The notes below the pieces were generated by a model. The model did no database searches and was not told where the DNA came from. It was given only the letters and a program-made list of their open reading frames with translations. A stretch of DNA of 12,305 nucleotides from NCBI GenBank assembly GCA_015259105.1, contig JABZGZ010000030.1, forward strand, positions 1 to 12,305, read 5' to 3'. The DNA comes from Atopobium sp. Lineage in GTDB: Bacteria > Actinomycetota > Coriobacteriia > Coriobacteriales > Atopobiaceae. Made by a program: the position numbers and the translations under genes. Below, one piece after another: positions 1 to 7,947 of the stretch. How positions within the stretch are numbered: position 1 is the stretch's first letter; every line of letters starts with the position of its first letter.

Positions 1-878
1 ATGTAGAGGAAGACTACGGCATTATCTACAACAAGAAGCTGCTTGAGAAGGCTGGCTATAAGGGAGATGACATCAAGGACTTTGCTTCACTGAAGAAGGT
101 CGTTGAGGATATTCAGGCTCGCAAAGCAGAGCTTGGCGTAAAGGGCGCATTCACCAGCGCTGGTCTTGATTCCAGTTCTGACTGGCGCTTTACTACACAC
201 CTTGCAAACCTTCCTTTGTACTATGAGTTCAAGGATACTGGTGATCCAGAGGCTAAAGAGATCAAGGGAACCTATCTTCCTAACTACAAGCAGATTTTTG
301 ACCTCTATATCAACAACGCCACATGCAGCCCAACAGAGCTTTCTGGCAAGACTGGCGATGACGCTGTTGCAGAGTTTGTTAACGGTGAAGCAGTCTTCTA
401 CCAGAATGGTACCTGGGCATACAATGACATCAAGAAGCTTGGCGACGATGCCCTTGGTATGATTCCAATTTACATCGGCGTTAAGGGTGAAGAGAAGCAG
501 GGTATGTGCTCTGGCGGCGAGAACTATTGGTGCGTAAGCTCCAAGGCAGACGACGCTTCCCAGAAGGCAACGCTTGACTTTATCTATTGGTGCGTAACTT
601 CTGATACTGCTACCACTGCAATTGCTGAGGAAATGGGCTTCACCATTCCATTCAAGAACGCAAAGGCAACTAAGAATGCACTTGCAAACATTGCAGCTGA
701 GTATGCAAAGAAGGGCAATGAGCCCGTGGCTTGGGACTTCATTTACATTCCTTCTCAGGAGTGGAAGAACAACCTCTCCAGTGCGCTTAAGGGCTATGCA
801 GCAGGAACAGAGGGCTGGGATGCTGTTAAGTCCGCATTCGTTGATGGTTGGAAGACTGAGAAAGAGGCTAACGCATAG
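1..878 (+). CDS. Sugar (probably maltodextrin) ABC transporter substrate-binding protein, 3' part only
   Basis: The 5' end lies outside the window. The open frame runs from base 3 and gives 291 residues to a TAG stop. The ATG at 216 is internal, because the frame stays open and protein-like upstream of it, with a block reading EDYGIIYNKKLLEKAGY. That block, and the later run around DWRFTTHLANLPLYYEF, are typical of family 1 extracellular carbohydrate-binding proteins (MalE-like). Such proteins are tethered outside the membrane and hand oligosaccharide to the permease pair. The signal peptide and lipobox cannot be seen here. The C-terminal part is Lys- and Trp-rich and ends EKEANA. The next genes are two permeases and an ATPase, followed by malQ and a phosphorylase, so maltodextrin is the likely ligand. 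Ligand specificity is inferred from context; family membership is well supported. Confidence 0.9.
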   Translation, partial: VEEDYGIIYNKKLLEKAGYKGDDIKDFASLKKVVEDIQARKAELGVKGAFTSAGLDSSSDWRFTTHLANLPLYYEFKDTGDPEAKEIKGTYLPNYKQIFDLYINNATCSPTELSGKTGDDAVAEFVNGEAVFYQNGTWAYNDIKKLGDDALGMIPIYIGVKGEEKQGMCSGGENYWCVSSKADDASQKATLDFIYWCVTSDTATTAIAEEMGFTIPFKNAKATKNALANIAAEYAKKGNEPVAWDFIYIPSQEWKNNLSSALKGYAAGTEGWDAVKSAFVDGWKTEKEANA

Positions 879-907
879 TAGTCCTTCTAGTAATACTTTG
901 ATTGGTG

Positions 908-941
908 AGAGACGAGAAGAGAGATCTCTCTTCTCGTCTCT
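908..941 (+). promoter_or_regulatory. Perfect palindromic hairpin between binding-protein and permease genes
   Basis: Two 17-bp arms, 908-924 and 925-941, are exact reverse complements with no spacer, centred on AGATCT. In RNA this folds into a stem of about 15 bp with a four-base GAUC loop. It starts 29 nt after the upstream stop and ends 20 nt before the permease ATG. No U-run follows (the next bases are TGTTATTGG), so it does not look like a full terminator. Hairpins at this place in sugar ABC operons are known (the E. coli malE-malF region) to stabilise the binding-protein message and lower permease expression. That role is inferred here. Confidence 0.75.
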
Positions 942-948
942 TGTTATT

Positions 949-954
949 GGAGGG
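949..954 (+). promoter_or_regulatory. Ribosome binding site fixing the first permease start
   Basis: GGAGGG lies 7 nt before the ATG at 962. It selects that start over the in-frame ATG at 902, which has no such site and falls before the palindrome. Confidence 0.75.
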
Positions 955-961
955 TATCTCT

Positions 962-1816
962 ATGGCTAAGATGTTGAAGCGGTGGTGGCCATTATTTGTT
1001 ATGCCCACAGCGCTCTCTTTTTTGTTTGGCTTTATGATCCCGTTTGTTCAGGGATTCTATCTTTCATTTTGTAAATTTATTACCATCAGTGATGCTAAAC
1101 CAGTTGGTCTAGATAACTATGTAGCAGCTTTTTCTGACCCACAGTTTGCTCATGCTTTTTGGTACACCGCATTATTTGCGCTTGTCTCAACAGTTCTTAT
1201 TAACGTGTTGGCGCTTGCAATTGCACTCGCTTTAACTCGCAAGAATCTTAAGGGCACCAATTCATTTAGGACTGTCTTTTTTATGCCAAACCTTATCGGT
1301 GGCATTGTTTTGGGTTACATCTGGAATATTTTGATTAACTGTGTGCTCTCTATTGTGGGCGAGCAGCTCCTTGCGCTTAATAGCATTGCTGGATTCTGGG
1401 GAATGATTTTCCTTACCCTTTGGCAGCAGGTTGGTTACATGATGATTATTTATATTGCCGGCCTGCAGTCTATTCCAAGTGACTATCTTGAAGCAGCGCG
1501 AGTTGATGGAGCAAATGCTTGGCAGACACTTTGGAAGGTAAAAATTCCAAACTTAATGTCTACTATTACCATTTGTCTTTTCTTGACGGTAACAAATGGC
1601 TTTAAATTATTTGATCAGAACCTGGCACTTACTGCAGGTGAGCCTAAGCATGCAACCGAAATGCTTGCTCTTAATATTTACAATACCTTCTACGCTCGAC
1701 AGGGAGCAAAGTGGATGGGTATCGGCCAGGCTAAGGCTGTTATTTTCTGCATTCTAGTTATTTGTATTGTCATGATTCAGCTGAGAGCCACCAGGTCAAG
1801 GGAGGTGCAGCAATAA
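962..1816 (+). CDS. Sugar ABC transporter permease, MalF/UgpA-like
   Basis: This is one half of the membrane channel of a CUT1-type carbohydrate importer, 284 aa. About six hydrophobic segments are visible, near residues 10-35, 66-92, 105-130, 144-166, 200-220 and 258-275. The cytoplasmic EAA loop that docks on the ATPase is at residues 177-196 (EAARVDGANA, then a spaced KIP). At this length it lacks the extra N-terminal helices and the large periplasmic loop of E. coli MalF, as is usual for Gram-positive homologues. The start at 962 is chosen because of the GGAGGG site. The stop overlaps the next gene's ATG by one base (TAATG), so translation of the pair is probably coupled. Oligosaccharide specificity is inferred from the neighbours. 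Automatic annotation might call it UgpA or simply sugar permease. Confidence 0.9.
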   Translation: MAKMLKRWWPLFVMPTALSFLFGFMIPFVQGFYLSFCKFITISDAKPVGLDNYVAAFSDPQFAHAFWYTALFALVSTVLINVLALAIALALTRKNLKGTNSFRTVFFMPNLIGGIVLGYIWNILINCVLSIVGEQLLALNSIAGFWGMIFLTLWQQVGYMMIIYIAGLQSIPSDYLEAARVDGANAWQTLWKVKIPNLMSTITICLFLTVTNGFKLFDQNLALTAGEPKHATEMLALNIYNTFYARQGAKWMGIGQAKAVIFCILVICIVMIQLRATRSREVQQ

Positions 1817-2655
1817 TGAAGCGCGATCAAATCATTAATAAAATTCTTGCTGTATTCTTTACCGTTCTTTCTCTTGCATGGATTTATCCAATGGTTATGA
1901 TCTTGATGAATTCATTCAAGGAAGAAACAACTATTACTACATCTACGGCATTTGATTTTGTTACATCAGAGAACTCTGCAGGTTTTGCTAACTACATTGC
2001 CGCTTTAGAGAAGCAAGGTTTCTTAGCAGCCTTTGGATATTCTCTAGTAATTACCATCACATCTGTTGCACTGATTTTGGTGTGCTGCTCAATGTGTGCA
2101 TGGTTTATTGTCCGTGTAAAAAATCGCATTAGCAACATTTTGTACTACCTGTTTGTTTTCTCGATGGTAGTGCCTTTCCAGATGCTTATGTTTACGCTGT
2201 CCAATATGGCAAATACGCTTGGATTTAATACTCCTTTCAATATTTGCTTTATTTATTTGGGCTTTGGCGCTGGTCTAGCAGTATTTATGTTTGCTGGGTT
2301 TGTTAAGACCATTCCACTTGAGATTGAAGAAGCTGCAACTATTGATGGTTGCAACCCACTTCAGACGTTCTTCCATGTTGTTTTGCCTATTATGAAGCCA
2401 ACGTATATTTCTGTTGGTATTCTCGAAACCATGTGGGTCTGGAATGACTATTTGCTGCCATATCTTGTACTGGATAGGACTAAATACCAAACTATTCCAA
2501 TTTTGATTCAGTACTTTAGAGGTGGATATGGAAAAGTAGAGATGGGTCCAATGTTTGCCTGCATCATGATGGTTATTATCCCCATTGTCATTATGTATTT
2601 GCTGTGCCAGCGCTACATCATCAATGGTGTCATTTCTGGCGCGGTAAAAGGCTAA
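1816..2655 (+). CDS. Sugar ABC transporter permease, MalG/UgpE-like
   Basis: This is the second channel subunit, 279 aa, partner of the preceding permease. Hydrophobic segments are visible near residues 10-32, 72-99, 107-130, 142-164, 198-217 and 246-265. The EAA loop is at 171-191 (EEAATIDGCN, then LP). The C-terminus YIINGVISGAVKG matches the usual end of MalG-type proteins (typically QRYFVxGLTAGAVKG). The start at 1816 overlaps the preceding stop and is preceded by GGGAGGTG at 1799-1806, inside the upstream gene. An earlier in-frame ATG at 1762 would overlap the upstream gene by 55 bases and is less likely. A 48-nt gap with no promoter that I can see separates it from the ATPase gene. Confidence 0.9.
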   Translation: MKRDQIINKILAVFFTVLSLAWIYPMVMILMNSFKEETTITTSTAFDFVTSENSAGFANYIAALEKQGFLAAFGYSLVITITSVALILVCCSMCAWFIVRVKNRISNILYYLFVFSMVVPFQMLMFTLSNMANTLGFNTPFNICFIYLGFGAGLAVFMFAGFVKTIPLEIEEAATIDGCNPLQTFFHVVLPIMKPTYISVGILETMWVWNDYLLPYLVLDRTKYQTIPILIQYFRGGYGKVEMGPMFACIMMVIIPIVIMYLLCQRYIINGVISGAVKG

Positions 2656-2703
2656 ATCTCAATGTATTGCAGCAGACTATAGGCATTTCTGAAAGGTTTT
2701 ATC

Positions 2704-3897
2704 ATGGCAGAAATCGTTTTAAAGAATATAAAAAAGATTTATCCAAATGAGAAAAAGCGCAAGTCTCTCTTTGGTAAGAAAACTGAACAGAAAAAGAGCA
2801 ACCTTGAGGTAACTGAAGAAGGCGTTGTTGCTGTTCAGGATTTTAATCTCACTATTAAAGAGCACGAGTTTGTGGTGCTTGTTGGTCCTTCAGGTTGTGG
2901 AAAATCTACTACGCTGCGTATGATTGCAGGTCTAGAAGATATTTCTGCTGGTGAGCTTTATATTGACGGAAAGCTGGTCAATGACGTTGCGCCAAAAGAC
3001 CGTGACATTGCAATGGTCTTCCAAAGCTATGCGCTGTATCCAAATATGACCGTCTACGACAACATGGCATTTACCCTTAAGCTTAAGAAGGTAGATCCAC
3101 AAGTCATTGACGAGAAGGTCCGTGCAGCTGCAGAAACATTAGGCATCACGGCATATCTTGATCGTAAGCCAAAGGCTCTTTCCGGTGGTCAGCGTCAGCG
3201 TGTTGCAATTGGTCGCGCGATTGTCCGTGATCCAAAAGTCTTCTTGATGGACGAGCCACTCTCAAACCTTGATGCAAAGCTAAGAAATCAGATGCGTACA
3301 GAGATCATTAAGCTTCGTCAAAAGGTCAATGGAACTTTTGTCTATGTTACACACGACCAAACAGAGGCTATGACCTTGGGTGATCGTATTGTCATTATGA
3401 AAGATGGCTTTGTTCAGCAAATTGGAACTCCTCAAGAAGTGTTCAATAGGCCCGCAAACCTCTTTGTTGCTGGATTTATTGGCATGCCACAAATGAATTT
3501 CTTTGACGCACATCTTATCCGCGTGGACAATGAGTTCCATGTAGAGACAGAAAGCATGTCATTTGATATTTCTCCTGAGATGGCCAATCTGTTAGCACAG
3601 TCTTGGGTAGCTGCCCCTGCAACAGATGTTATTGTTGGCATTAGACCAGAGCAGATTTATCTGACTGAGCCAAATGAAATTGGCGCCTTCAAGGGCAATC
3701 TTGAAGTAAGCGAGCTTATGGGTTCCACAGTTCACCTTCATGTTCATACTGATGACGGCAACTTTGTTCTTATCGTTCCTGCAACTGAGCTTGCAAAACG
3801 AAACCTCAACATTGGCGATCAGGTATGGTTTAAATTTGAAGATAACGCCGTTCATCTCTTTGATAAGAACACGCAAGATAATCTAGTTAAGTATTAA
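2704..3897 (+). CDS. malK: Sugar ABC transporter ATP-binding protein, MalK/MsmX/UgpC family
   Basis: This cytoplasmic ATPase energises sugar import, 397 aa. All nucleotide-binding motifs are intact: Walker A GPSGCGKST at 61-69, Q-loop Q107 in FQSY, signature LSGGQRQR at 159-166, Walker B VFLMDEP at 179-185, D-loop SNLD at 187-190 and H-loop H217. A C-terminal MalK-like regulatory region (about 240-397) carries the IRPEQ motif at 313-317. Between the first strand and VVAVQDFNL there is a Lys-rich insert at about residues 16-39, which is absent from E. coli MalK and B. subtilis MsmX; I recall similar inserts in clostridial homologues. The ribosome site GAAAGG is at 2691-2696. Such ATPases may serve several importers, so the symbol rests partly on context. 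The gene is followed directly by a terminator-like hairpin. Confidence 0.92.
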   Translation: MAEIVLKNIKKIYPNEKKRKSLFGKKTEQKKSNLEVTEEGVVAVQDFNLTIKEHEFVVLVGPSGCGKSTTLRMIAGLEDISAGELYIDGKLVNDVAPKDRDIAMVFQSYALYPNMTVYDNMAFTLKLKKVDPQVIDEKVRAAAETLGITAYLDRKPKALSGGQRQRVAIGRAIVRDPKVFLMDEPLSNLDAKLRNQMRTEIIKLRQKVNGTFVYVTHDQTEAMTLGDRIVIMKDGFVQQIGTPQEVFNRPANLFVAGFIGMPQMNFFDAHLIRVDNEFHVETESMSFDISPEMANLLAQSWVAAPATDVIVGIRPEQIYLTEPNEIGAFKGNLEVSELMGSTVHLHVHTDDGNFVLIVPATELAKRNLNIGDQVWFKFEDNAVHLFDKNTQDNLVKY

Positions 3898-3903
3898 AGC
3901 TTT

Positions 3904-3944
3904 GTACTGGCTTATCTTGAAAGAGATAAGCCAGTACTCTTTTT
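3904..3944 (+). terminator. Rho-independent terminator-like hairpin between malK and malQ
   Basis: Arms GTACTGGCTTATCT (3904-3917) and AGATAAGCCAGTAC (3924-3937) are fully complementary over 14 bp. The loop is six bases, or a GAAA tetraloop if the T-G pair forms. A TCTTTTT tail follows at 3938-3944. It begins 7 nt after the malK stop and ends 15 nt before the malQ ATG. That leaves no room for a promoter in between, so it probably acts as a partial terminator with read-through into malQ. Confidence 0.8.
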
Positions 3945-3959
3945 GCGAAAGAGGCAACT

Positions 3960-5453
3960 ATGGGACGAGCAAGCGGAGTACTTTTGGCCGTTTCTTCTCT
4001 TCCAAATTCATATGGGATTGGCACGTTTGGCAAAGAAGCCTACGATTTTATCGATTTTCTCGTCAGAACTAAACAAAGGTATTGGCAGGTCTTACCTCTT
4101 ACTACTACAAGTTATGGAGACTCTCCTTACCAGTCGTTTTCTGCAGCAGCAGGAAGTCCTTACTATATTGATTTAAAAGACCTTGAAAAACTTGGATATT
4201 TGAAGTCAGATGACTTTGAAGATGTTTCTTTTGGAACTAGTAAAACTTGCATTGATTATGGTGCGCTATTTGTAAATCATCGTCGTTTGCTTAATCGTGC
4301 TTTTGATAGGTTTGTGCAAGATGTACCTGCTGATTTTGAGAAGTTCTGCCACGATCAGGCAGAGTGGCTTGATCCTTACGCGGAGTTCATGTCTTTGAAG
4401 GAAGAGTTTGGTCATAAAGCCTACTGGGAGTGGCCAAAACAATACCAGCAAAGAAATGAAATAACTGCACAAGAGATTAAGAAACTGCAAAAGTCAGTTT
4501 TGTATCACAAGATGACTCAGTATTTCTTCTTTACTCAATGGGCAAAGGTTAAGTCTTATGCCAATAAAAGGGGAGTACTTATAATCGGTGACCTTCCCAT
4601 TTATGTCTCGCGCGATTCTGTTGAGATGTGGGCACAGCCAGAACTGTTTAAAACGGATGAAACAGGACGGCCTATTACGGTTGCGGGTACTCCTCCCGAT
4701 CAATTTTCTTCTACCGGTCAATATTGGGGAAACCCCATTTATAACTGGGAGTATATGAAAAAATCGCACTACGCATGGTGGGTTTGGCGAGTACAGACAA
4801 ATCTTGAGATGTTTGATGTGCTTCGAATCGATCATTTTAGAGGCTTTGAGGCATACTGGGAGATTCCTTACGGAGCTGCAAATGCTACAGAAGGCAAATG
4901 GACTAAAGGGCCAGATTTGGAGCTGTTTAAGGAACTGGAAAAGCAGCTGGGTAAGCTTCCAATCATTGCGGAAGACCTTGGCTTAATTACACCAGAGCTT
5001 ATCGCCATGCGAGATAAAACTGGTTTCCCAGGAATGAAAATCTTGCAGTACGGATTTGATGGAAAGCATGATTCAAGAGATCTTCCTCACAATTACACTG
5101 CAAATACTATTGCTTATGTGGGAACGCATGATAATCCAACTGCTCGTGGTTGGTATGAAACTCAGGCTACTGATAGAGAGCGTGAACAGGCAGATATTTA
5201 CCTTCATCGCTCAAAAGATGAGCCAATTGGTGAGGCGCTTTCACGTGGAATTGCAGCTTCTGTGAGTGACACTTGTATTCACACCATGCAAGATCTTCTC
5301 GGCTTAGACGATTCTGCACGCATGAATATTCCAGCCACCGTTGGCGGTAACTGGTGTTGGCGCATGAAGCAGGGAGCTATCACGCGTCACACAGAAGATT
5401 TCTTAAGAACTATTACTGAGATGTACTTCAGGGTGTACAAAGAGGAGAAGTAA
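3960..5453 (+). CDS. malQ: 4-alpha-glucanotransferase (amylomaltase, GH77)
   Basis: This is a cytoplasmic enzyme that moves glucan chains between maltodextrins, making longer acceptors for the phosphorylase and releasing glucose. It has 497 aa, the usual length for the short bacterial form. The N-terminus RASGVLLAVSSLPNSYGIG and the block WQVLPLTTTSYGDSPYQ at 42-58 are GH77 hallmarks. By alignment from memory with Thermus amylomaltase, the nucleophile is D291 in RIDHFRGFEAYWEIP, the acid/base is E338 in IIAEDLG, and the third carboxylate is D391 in GTHDN. All three are present. The 250s loop (residues 244-257, TPPDQFSSTGQYWG) is also conserved. AAAGAGG at 3948-3954 sits 5 nt before the ATG. 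The stop overlaps the glgP start (TAATG), so the two enzymes are probably translated together. Confidence 0.96.
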   Translation: MGRASGVLLAVSSLPNSYGIGTFGKEAYDFIDFLVRTKQRYWQVLPLTTTSYGDSPYQSFSAAAGSPYYIDLKDLEKLGYLKSDDFEDVSFGTSKTCIDYGALFVNHRRLLNRAFDRFVQDVPADFEKFCHDQAEWLDPYAEFMSLKEEFGHKAYWEWPKQYQQRNEITAQEIKKLQKSVLYHKMTQYFFFTQWAKVKSYANKRGVLIIGDLPIYVSRDSVEMWAQPELFKTDETGRPITVAGTPPDQFSSTGQYWGNPIYNWEYMKKSHYAWWVWRVQTNLEMFDVLRIDHFRGFEAYWEIPYGAANATEGKWTKGPDLELFKELEKQLGKLPIIAEDLGLITPELIAMRDKTGFPGMKILQYGFDGKHDSRDLPHNYTANTIAYVGTHDNPTARGWYETQATDREREQADIYLHRSKDEPIGEALSRGIAASVSDTCIHTMQDLLGLDDSARMNIPATVGGNWCWRMKQGAITRHTEDFLRTITEMYFRVYKEEK

Positions 5454-7717
5454 TGAACTTAGACACCTTATCTCTTCAACAATTTGGTCAACCTCTGTCT
5501 GAAATTACTGACAGTCAGGTTTTTGAGTTACTACTTCAGGTGGTTAAGAGTCAGTCAGACGCTCTACCGTTAAACAATGGTAAGAAGAGGCTTTATTACA
5601 TCTCTGCAGAGTTTCTCATTGGAAAACTGCTCTCAAATAACCTCATTAATCTGGGAATTTATAACGAGGTAAAAGAGCAACTTTCTAAAGCAGGTCATTC
5701 ATTAGAAGATATTGAAGAGCTTGAAGTTGAGCCTTCGCTTGGAAATGGTGGCCTTGGTCGATTGGCAGCATGCTTTATCGATTCTATGTCAACTCTTGGC
5801 CTGCCAGGCGATGGTGTGGGTCTTAAGTATCATTTTGGCCTCTTCCATCAGAAGTTTTTAGACAGACAGCAAATCACTGTCCCAGATGCTTGGCTTTCTG
5901 ATGACAGGTGGCTTGAAGACGAGAAGACATCATTTACCGTAGAATTCAGAGATTTCTCGGTGACGTCTGAGCTCTATTCCATTGATGTTTTGGGATATGG
6001 CCGAACAAAGAAAAACAGACTTCGTTTGTTTGACCTGCAAAGTATCGACGAATCATTAGTTTCTGATGACGCTATTGATTTTGATAAGACTGCTTTAAAA
6101 AAGAATCTAACGCTCTTTTTGTATCCCGACGATTCGGACGAAGACGGTCAGCTTCTTCGTGTGTATCAGCAATATTTTATGGTTTCAAATGCTGCACAGC
6201 TGATTGTTAAAGAGGCGGTTGAGCGCGGCAGTAATGTTCATGACCTCGCCGACTATGTTGTGATTCAGATTAACGATACGCACCCCACAATGGTAATTCC
6301 AGAGCTTATTCGTATCCTGACTGAGAAATACGATATCTCGTTTGATGAGTCTGTAACCATTGTTTCTTCACTAGTTGCATACACAAATCATACGATTTTG
6401 GCAGAAGCTCTTGAGAAATGGCCTCTTAAATTTATCGAGGAAGTTTCTCCAAAGATTGCTTCGATTATCAAAAAGCTTGACGAACACATCCGTAGTATCG
6501 TTGCGGATCCAAGTGTACAAGTCATCATTGATAAGAAAGTTCACATGGCTAACCTTGCCATTCATTACGGCTTTAGTATCAACGGTGTTGCAGCGCTTCA
6601 TACTAAGATTTTGGAAGAGACAGAGCTCAAGCCATTCTTTGATCTGTATCCAGAGAAATTCTCTAACAAAACTAATGGAATCACTTTCCGTCGCTGGCTC
6701 ATGGGTTGTAATCCCGAGCTTGCCGAGTATCTTGATGCGTTATTAGGAGATGATTGGAGAACAACCGCTCATCTCGAGGGGCTTTTAGAGTATCGCGATA
6801 ACGAAGAAGTCCTTAATCAGCTGCAGCAAATAAAGCAAGCAGCAAAAGATCGAATGGTCAAATTTTTGCTGGACACTCAAGATGCAAAAGTTAATGCCGA
6901 CTCCATTATTGATGTCCAGGTGAAGCGTTTCCACGAATATAAGCGTCAGCAAATGCTATTGCTTTATTTGATTTGGAAATATTTTGATATTAAGTCCGGA
7001 CACCTTCCAAAGCATCCTATTACTGTCATTTTTGGTGGTAAGGCTGCACCAGCATACGTGGCTGCTCAAGATATCATTCATGCAATTCTTGTTCTCTCGT
7101 CTTTGATTGCAAACGATGCAGATGTTTCACCATATCTTCAGGTGATAATGATCGAGAATTACAACGTTACTGCCGCTGGGCACGTTATTCCAGCAGCAGA
7201 TATCTCTGAACAGATTTCACTGGCTTCCAAGGAGGCTTCTGGAACTTCCAACATGAAGTTCATGCTTAACGGCGCTGTTACCGTTTGCACAGTTGATGGT
7301 GCAAATGTAGAAATTGCCGACTTGGTAGGCAAGGAGAATATCTACACGTTTGGTGCTTCAAGTGATGAGGTTGTAAGCCTCTATGAGCACAAAGGTTACA
7401 AAGCAAAAGAGTTTTATAAGAAGCCCCAGATTAAACCACTCGTTGATTTCTTAATTAGCCCAGAGTTTATTTCTCTTGGAAATGAGGAGCGCCTGGAGCG
7501 TCTTCACAAAAACCTGTGCTCAAAAGACTGGTTTATGACGCTGCTTGATTTGGAAGCATACATTTCAACAAAAGAGCACGTGTTCGATGATTATGAGGAT
7601 AGGAGAGCGTGGCTCCAGAAGTCTCTTGCAAATATTGCTATGGCAGGAACGTTCTCATCTGATAGAACTATTGCCGAATATAACAATGAGATTTGGCACC
7701 TTACTCCTGATAAGTAG
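5453..7717 (+). CDS. glgP: Alpha-glucan (maltodextrin/glycogen) phosphorylase
   Basis: This PLP enzyme of family GT35 releases glucose-1-phosphate from alpha-1,4-glucans, 754 aa. Visible motifs in order: EPSLGNGGLGRLAACFIDS at 93-111, INDTHPTM at 273-280, NKTNGITFRRWL at 405-416, VKRFHEYKRQ at 490-499 (phosphate-site Lys/Arg), and EASGTSNMKF at 594-603 with K602 as the PLP lysine, then DGANVEI. It is some 40 residues shorter than E. coli MalP (about 797 aa) and lacks much of the N-terminal extension; this compact size and the GTSN variant (GTGN in E. coli) recall streptococcal-type enzymes. The start overlaps the malQ stop, with AGAGGA at 5441-5446. malP would be an equally good symbol. Neighbours point to maltodextrin as substrate, though it may also act on stored glycogen. 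Confidence 0.95.
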   Translation: MNLDTLSLQQFGQPLSEITDSQVFELLLQVVKSQSDALPLNNGKKRLYYISAEFLIGKLLSNNLINLGIYNEVKEQLSKAGHSLEDIEELEVEPSLGNGGLGRLAACFIDSMSTLGLPGDGVGLKYHFGLFHQKFLDRQQITVPDAWLSDDRWLEDEKTSFTVEFRDFSVTSELYSIDVLGYGRTKKNRLRLFDLQSIDESLVSDDAIDFDKTALKKNLTLFLYPDDSDEDGQLLRVYQQYFMVSNAAQLIVKEAVERGSNVHDLADYVVIQINDTHPTMVIPELIRILTEKYDISFDESVTIVSSLVAYTNHTILAEALEKWPLKFIEEVSPKIASIIKKLDEHIRSIVADPSVQVIIDKKVHMANLAIHYGFSINGVAALHTKILEETELKPFFDLYPEKFSNKTNGITFRRWLMGCNPELAEYLDALLGDDWRTTAHLEGLLEYRDNEEVLNQLQQIKQAAKDRMVKFLLDTQDAKVNADSIIDVQVKRFHEYKRQQMLLLYLIWKYFDIKSGHLPKHPITVIFGGKAAPAYVAAQDIIHAILVLSSLIANDADVSPYLQVIMIENYNVTAAGHVIPAADISEQISLASKEASGTSNMKFMLNGAVTVCTVDGANVEIADLVGKENIYTFGASSDEVVSLYEHKGYKAKEFYKKPQIKPLVDFLISPEFISLGNEERLERLHKNLCSKDWFMTLLDLEAYISTKEHVFDDYEDRRAWLQKSLANIAMAGTFSSDRTIAEYNNEIWHLTPDK

Positions 7718-7790
7718 ATGTAAGTAATACGGATCAGCAAACCGCCACTTAAGCCAGCGGTCTAATGTAGTCATAACAAGCGGACTTAAC

Positions 7791-7821
7791 AAGCGGTCTA
7801 GACCAGTAGTCTAGGCCGCTT
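7791..7821 (+). terminator. Hairpin downstream of glgP, possible weak terminator
   Basis: Arms 7791-7803 (AAGCGGTCTAGAC) and 7809-7821 (GTCTAGGCCGCTT) pair over 13 bp with one G-T wobble and a CAGTA loop. The sequence that follows, GAATGTGTTCCTCT, is only loosely T-rich, so termination would be weak or Rho-assisted. It is the strongest hairpin between glgP and the surface-protein gene and plausibly ends the glucan operon. Confidence 0.5.
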
Positions 7822-7884
7822 GAATGTGTTCCTCTAGCGATTTAATGAACGAAAATATCATCTGTTTTGGTCTCATCTGCATAA

Positions 7885-7913
7885 ATGACAAGAAATGAGC
7901 TATGGTATATACA
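7885..7913 (+). promoter_or_regulatory. Possible sigma-70-type promoter for the LPXTG gene
   Basis: ATGACA at 7885-7890 (5 of 6 to TTGACA) is followed by a 17-bp spacer and TATACA at 7908-7913 (4 of 6 to TATAAT). Transcription would begin near 7920, about 28 nt before the ATG. The overlapping TGGTATATA at 7903-7911 also resembles an extended -10. Assigned by eye from consensus only. Confidence 0.4.
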
Positions 7914-7935
7914 TAAATATTCACCCTTCACGCTG

Positions 7936-7944
7936 AAAGAAGGA
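7936..7944 (+). promoter_or_regulatory. Ribosome binding site fixing the LPXTG gene start
   Basis: AAAGAAGGA ends 3 nt before the ATG at 7948. The upstream in-frame ATG at 7885 has no such site, and using it would put 21 extra residues before a normal signal peptide. The spacing is short, so translation may be modest. Confidence 0.65.
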
Positions 7945-7947
7945 TGT

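Noticed and set aside
216..218. ATG at 216 as the start of the binding protein
   Set aside because: The frame is open and family-like back to base 3, so this methionine is internal and the gene is truncated by the window edge.
7718..7947. Riboswitch or sugar-responsive leader upstream of the LPXTG gene
   Set aside because: I see only one solid hairpin and short repeats, it precedes the likely promoter, and nothing resembles a known riboswitch class.
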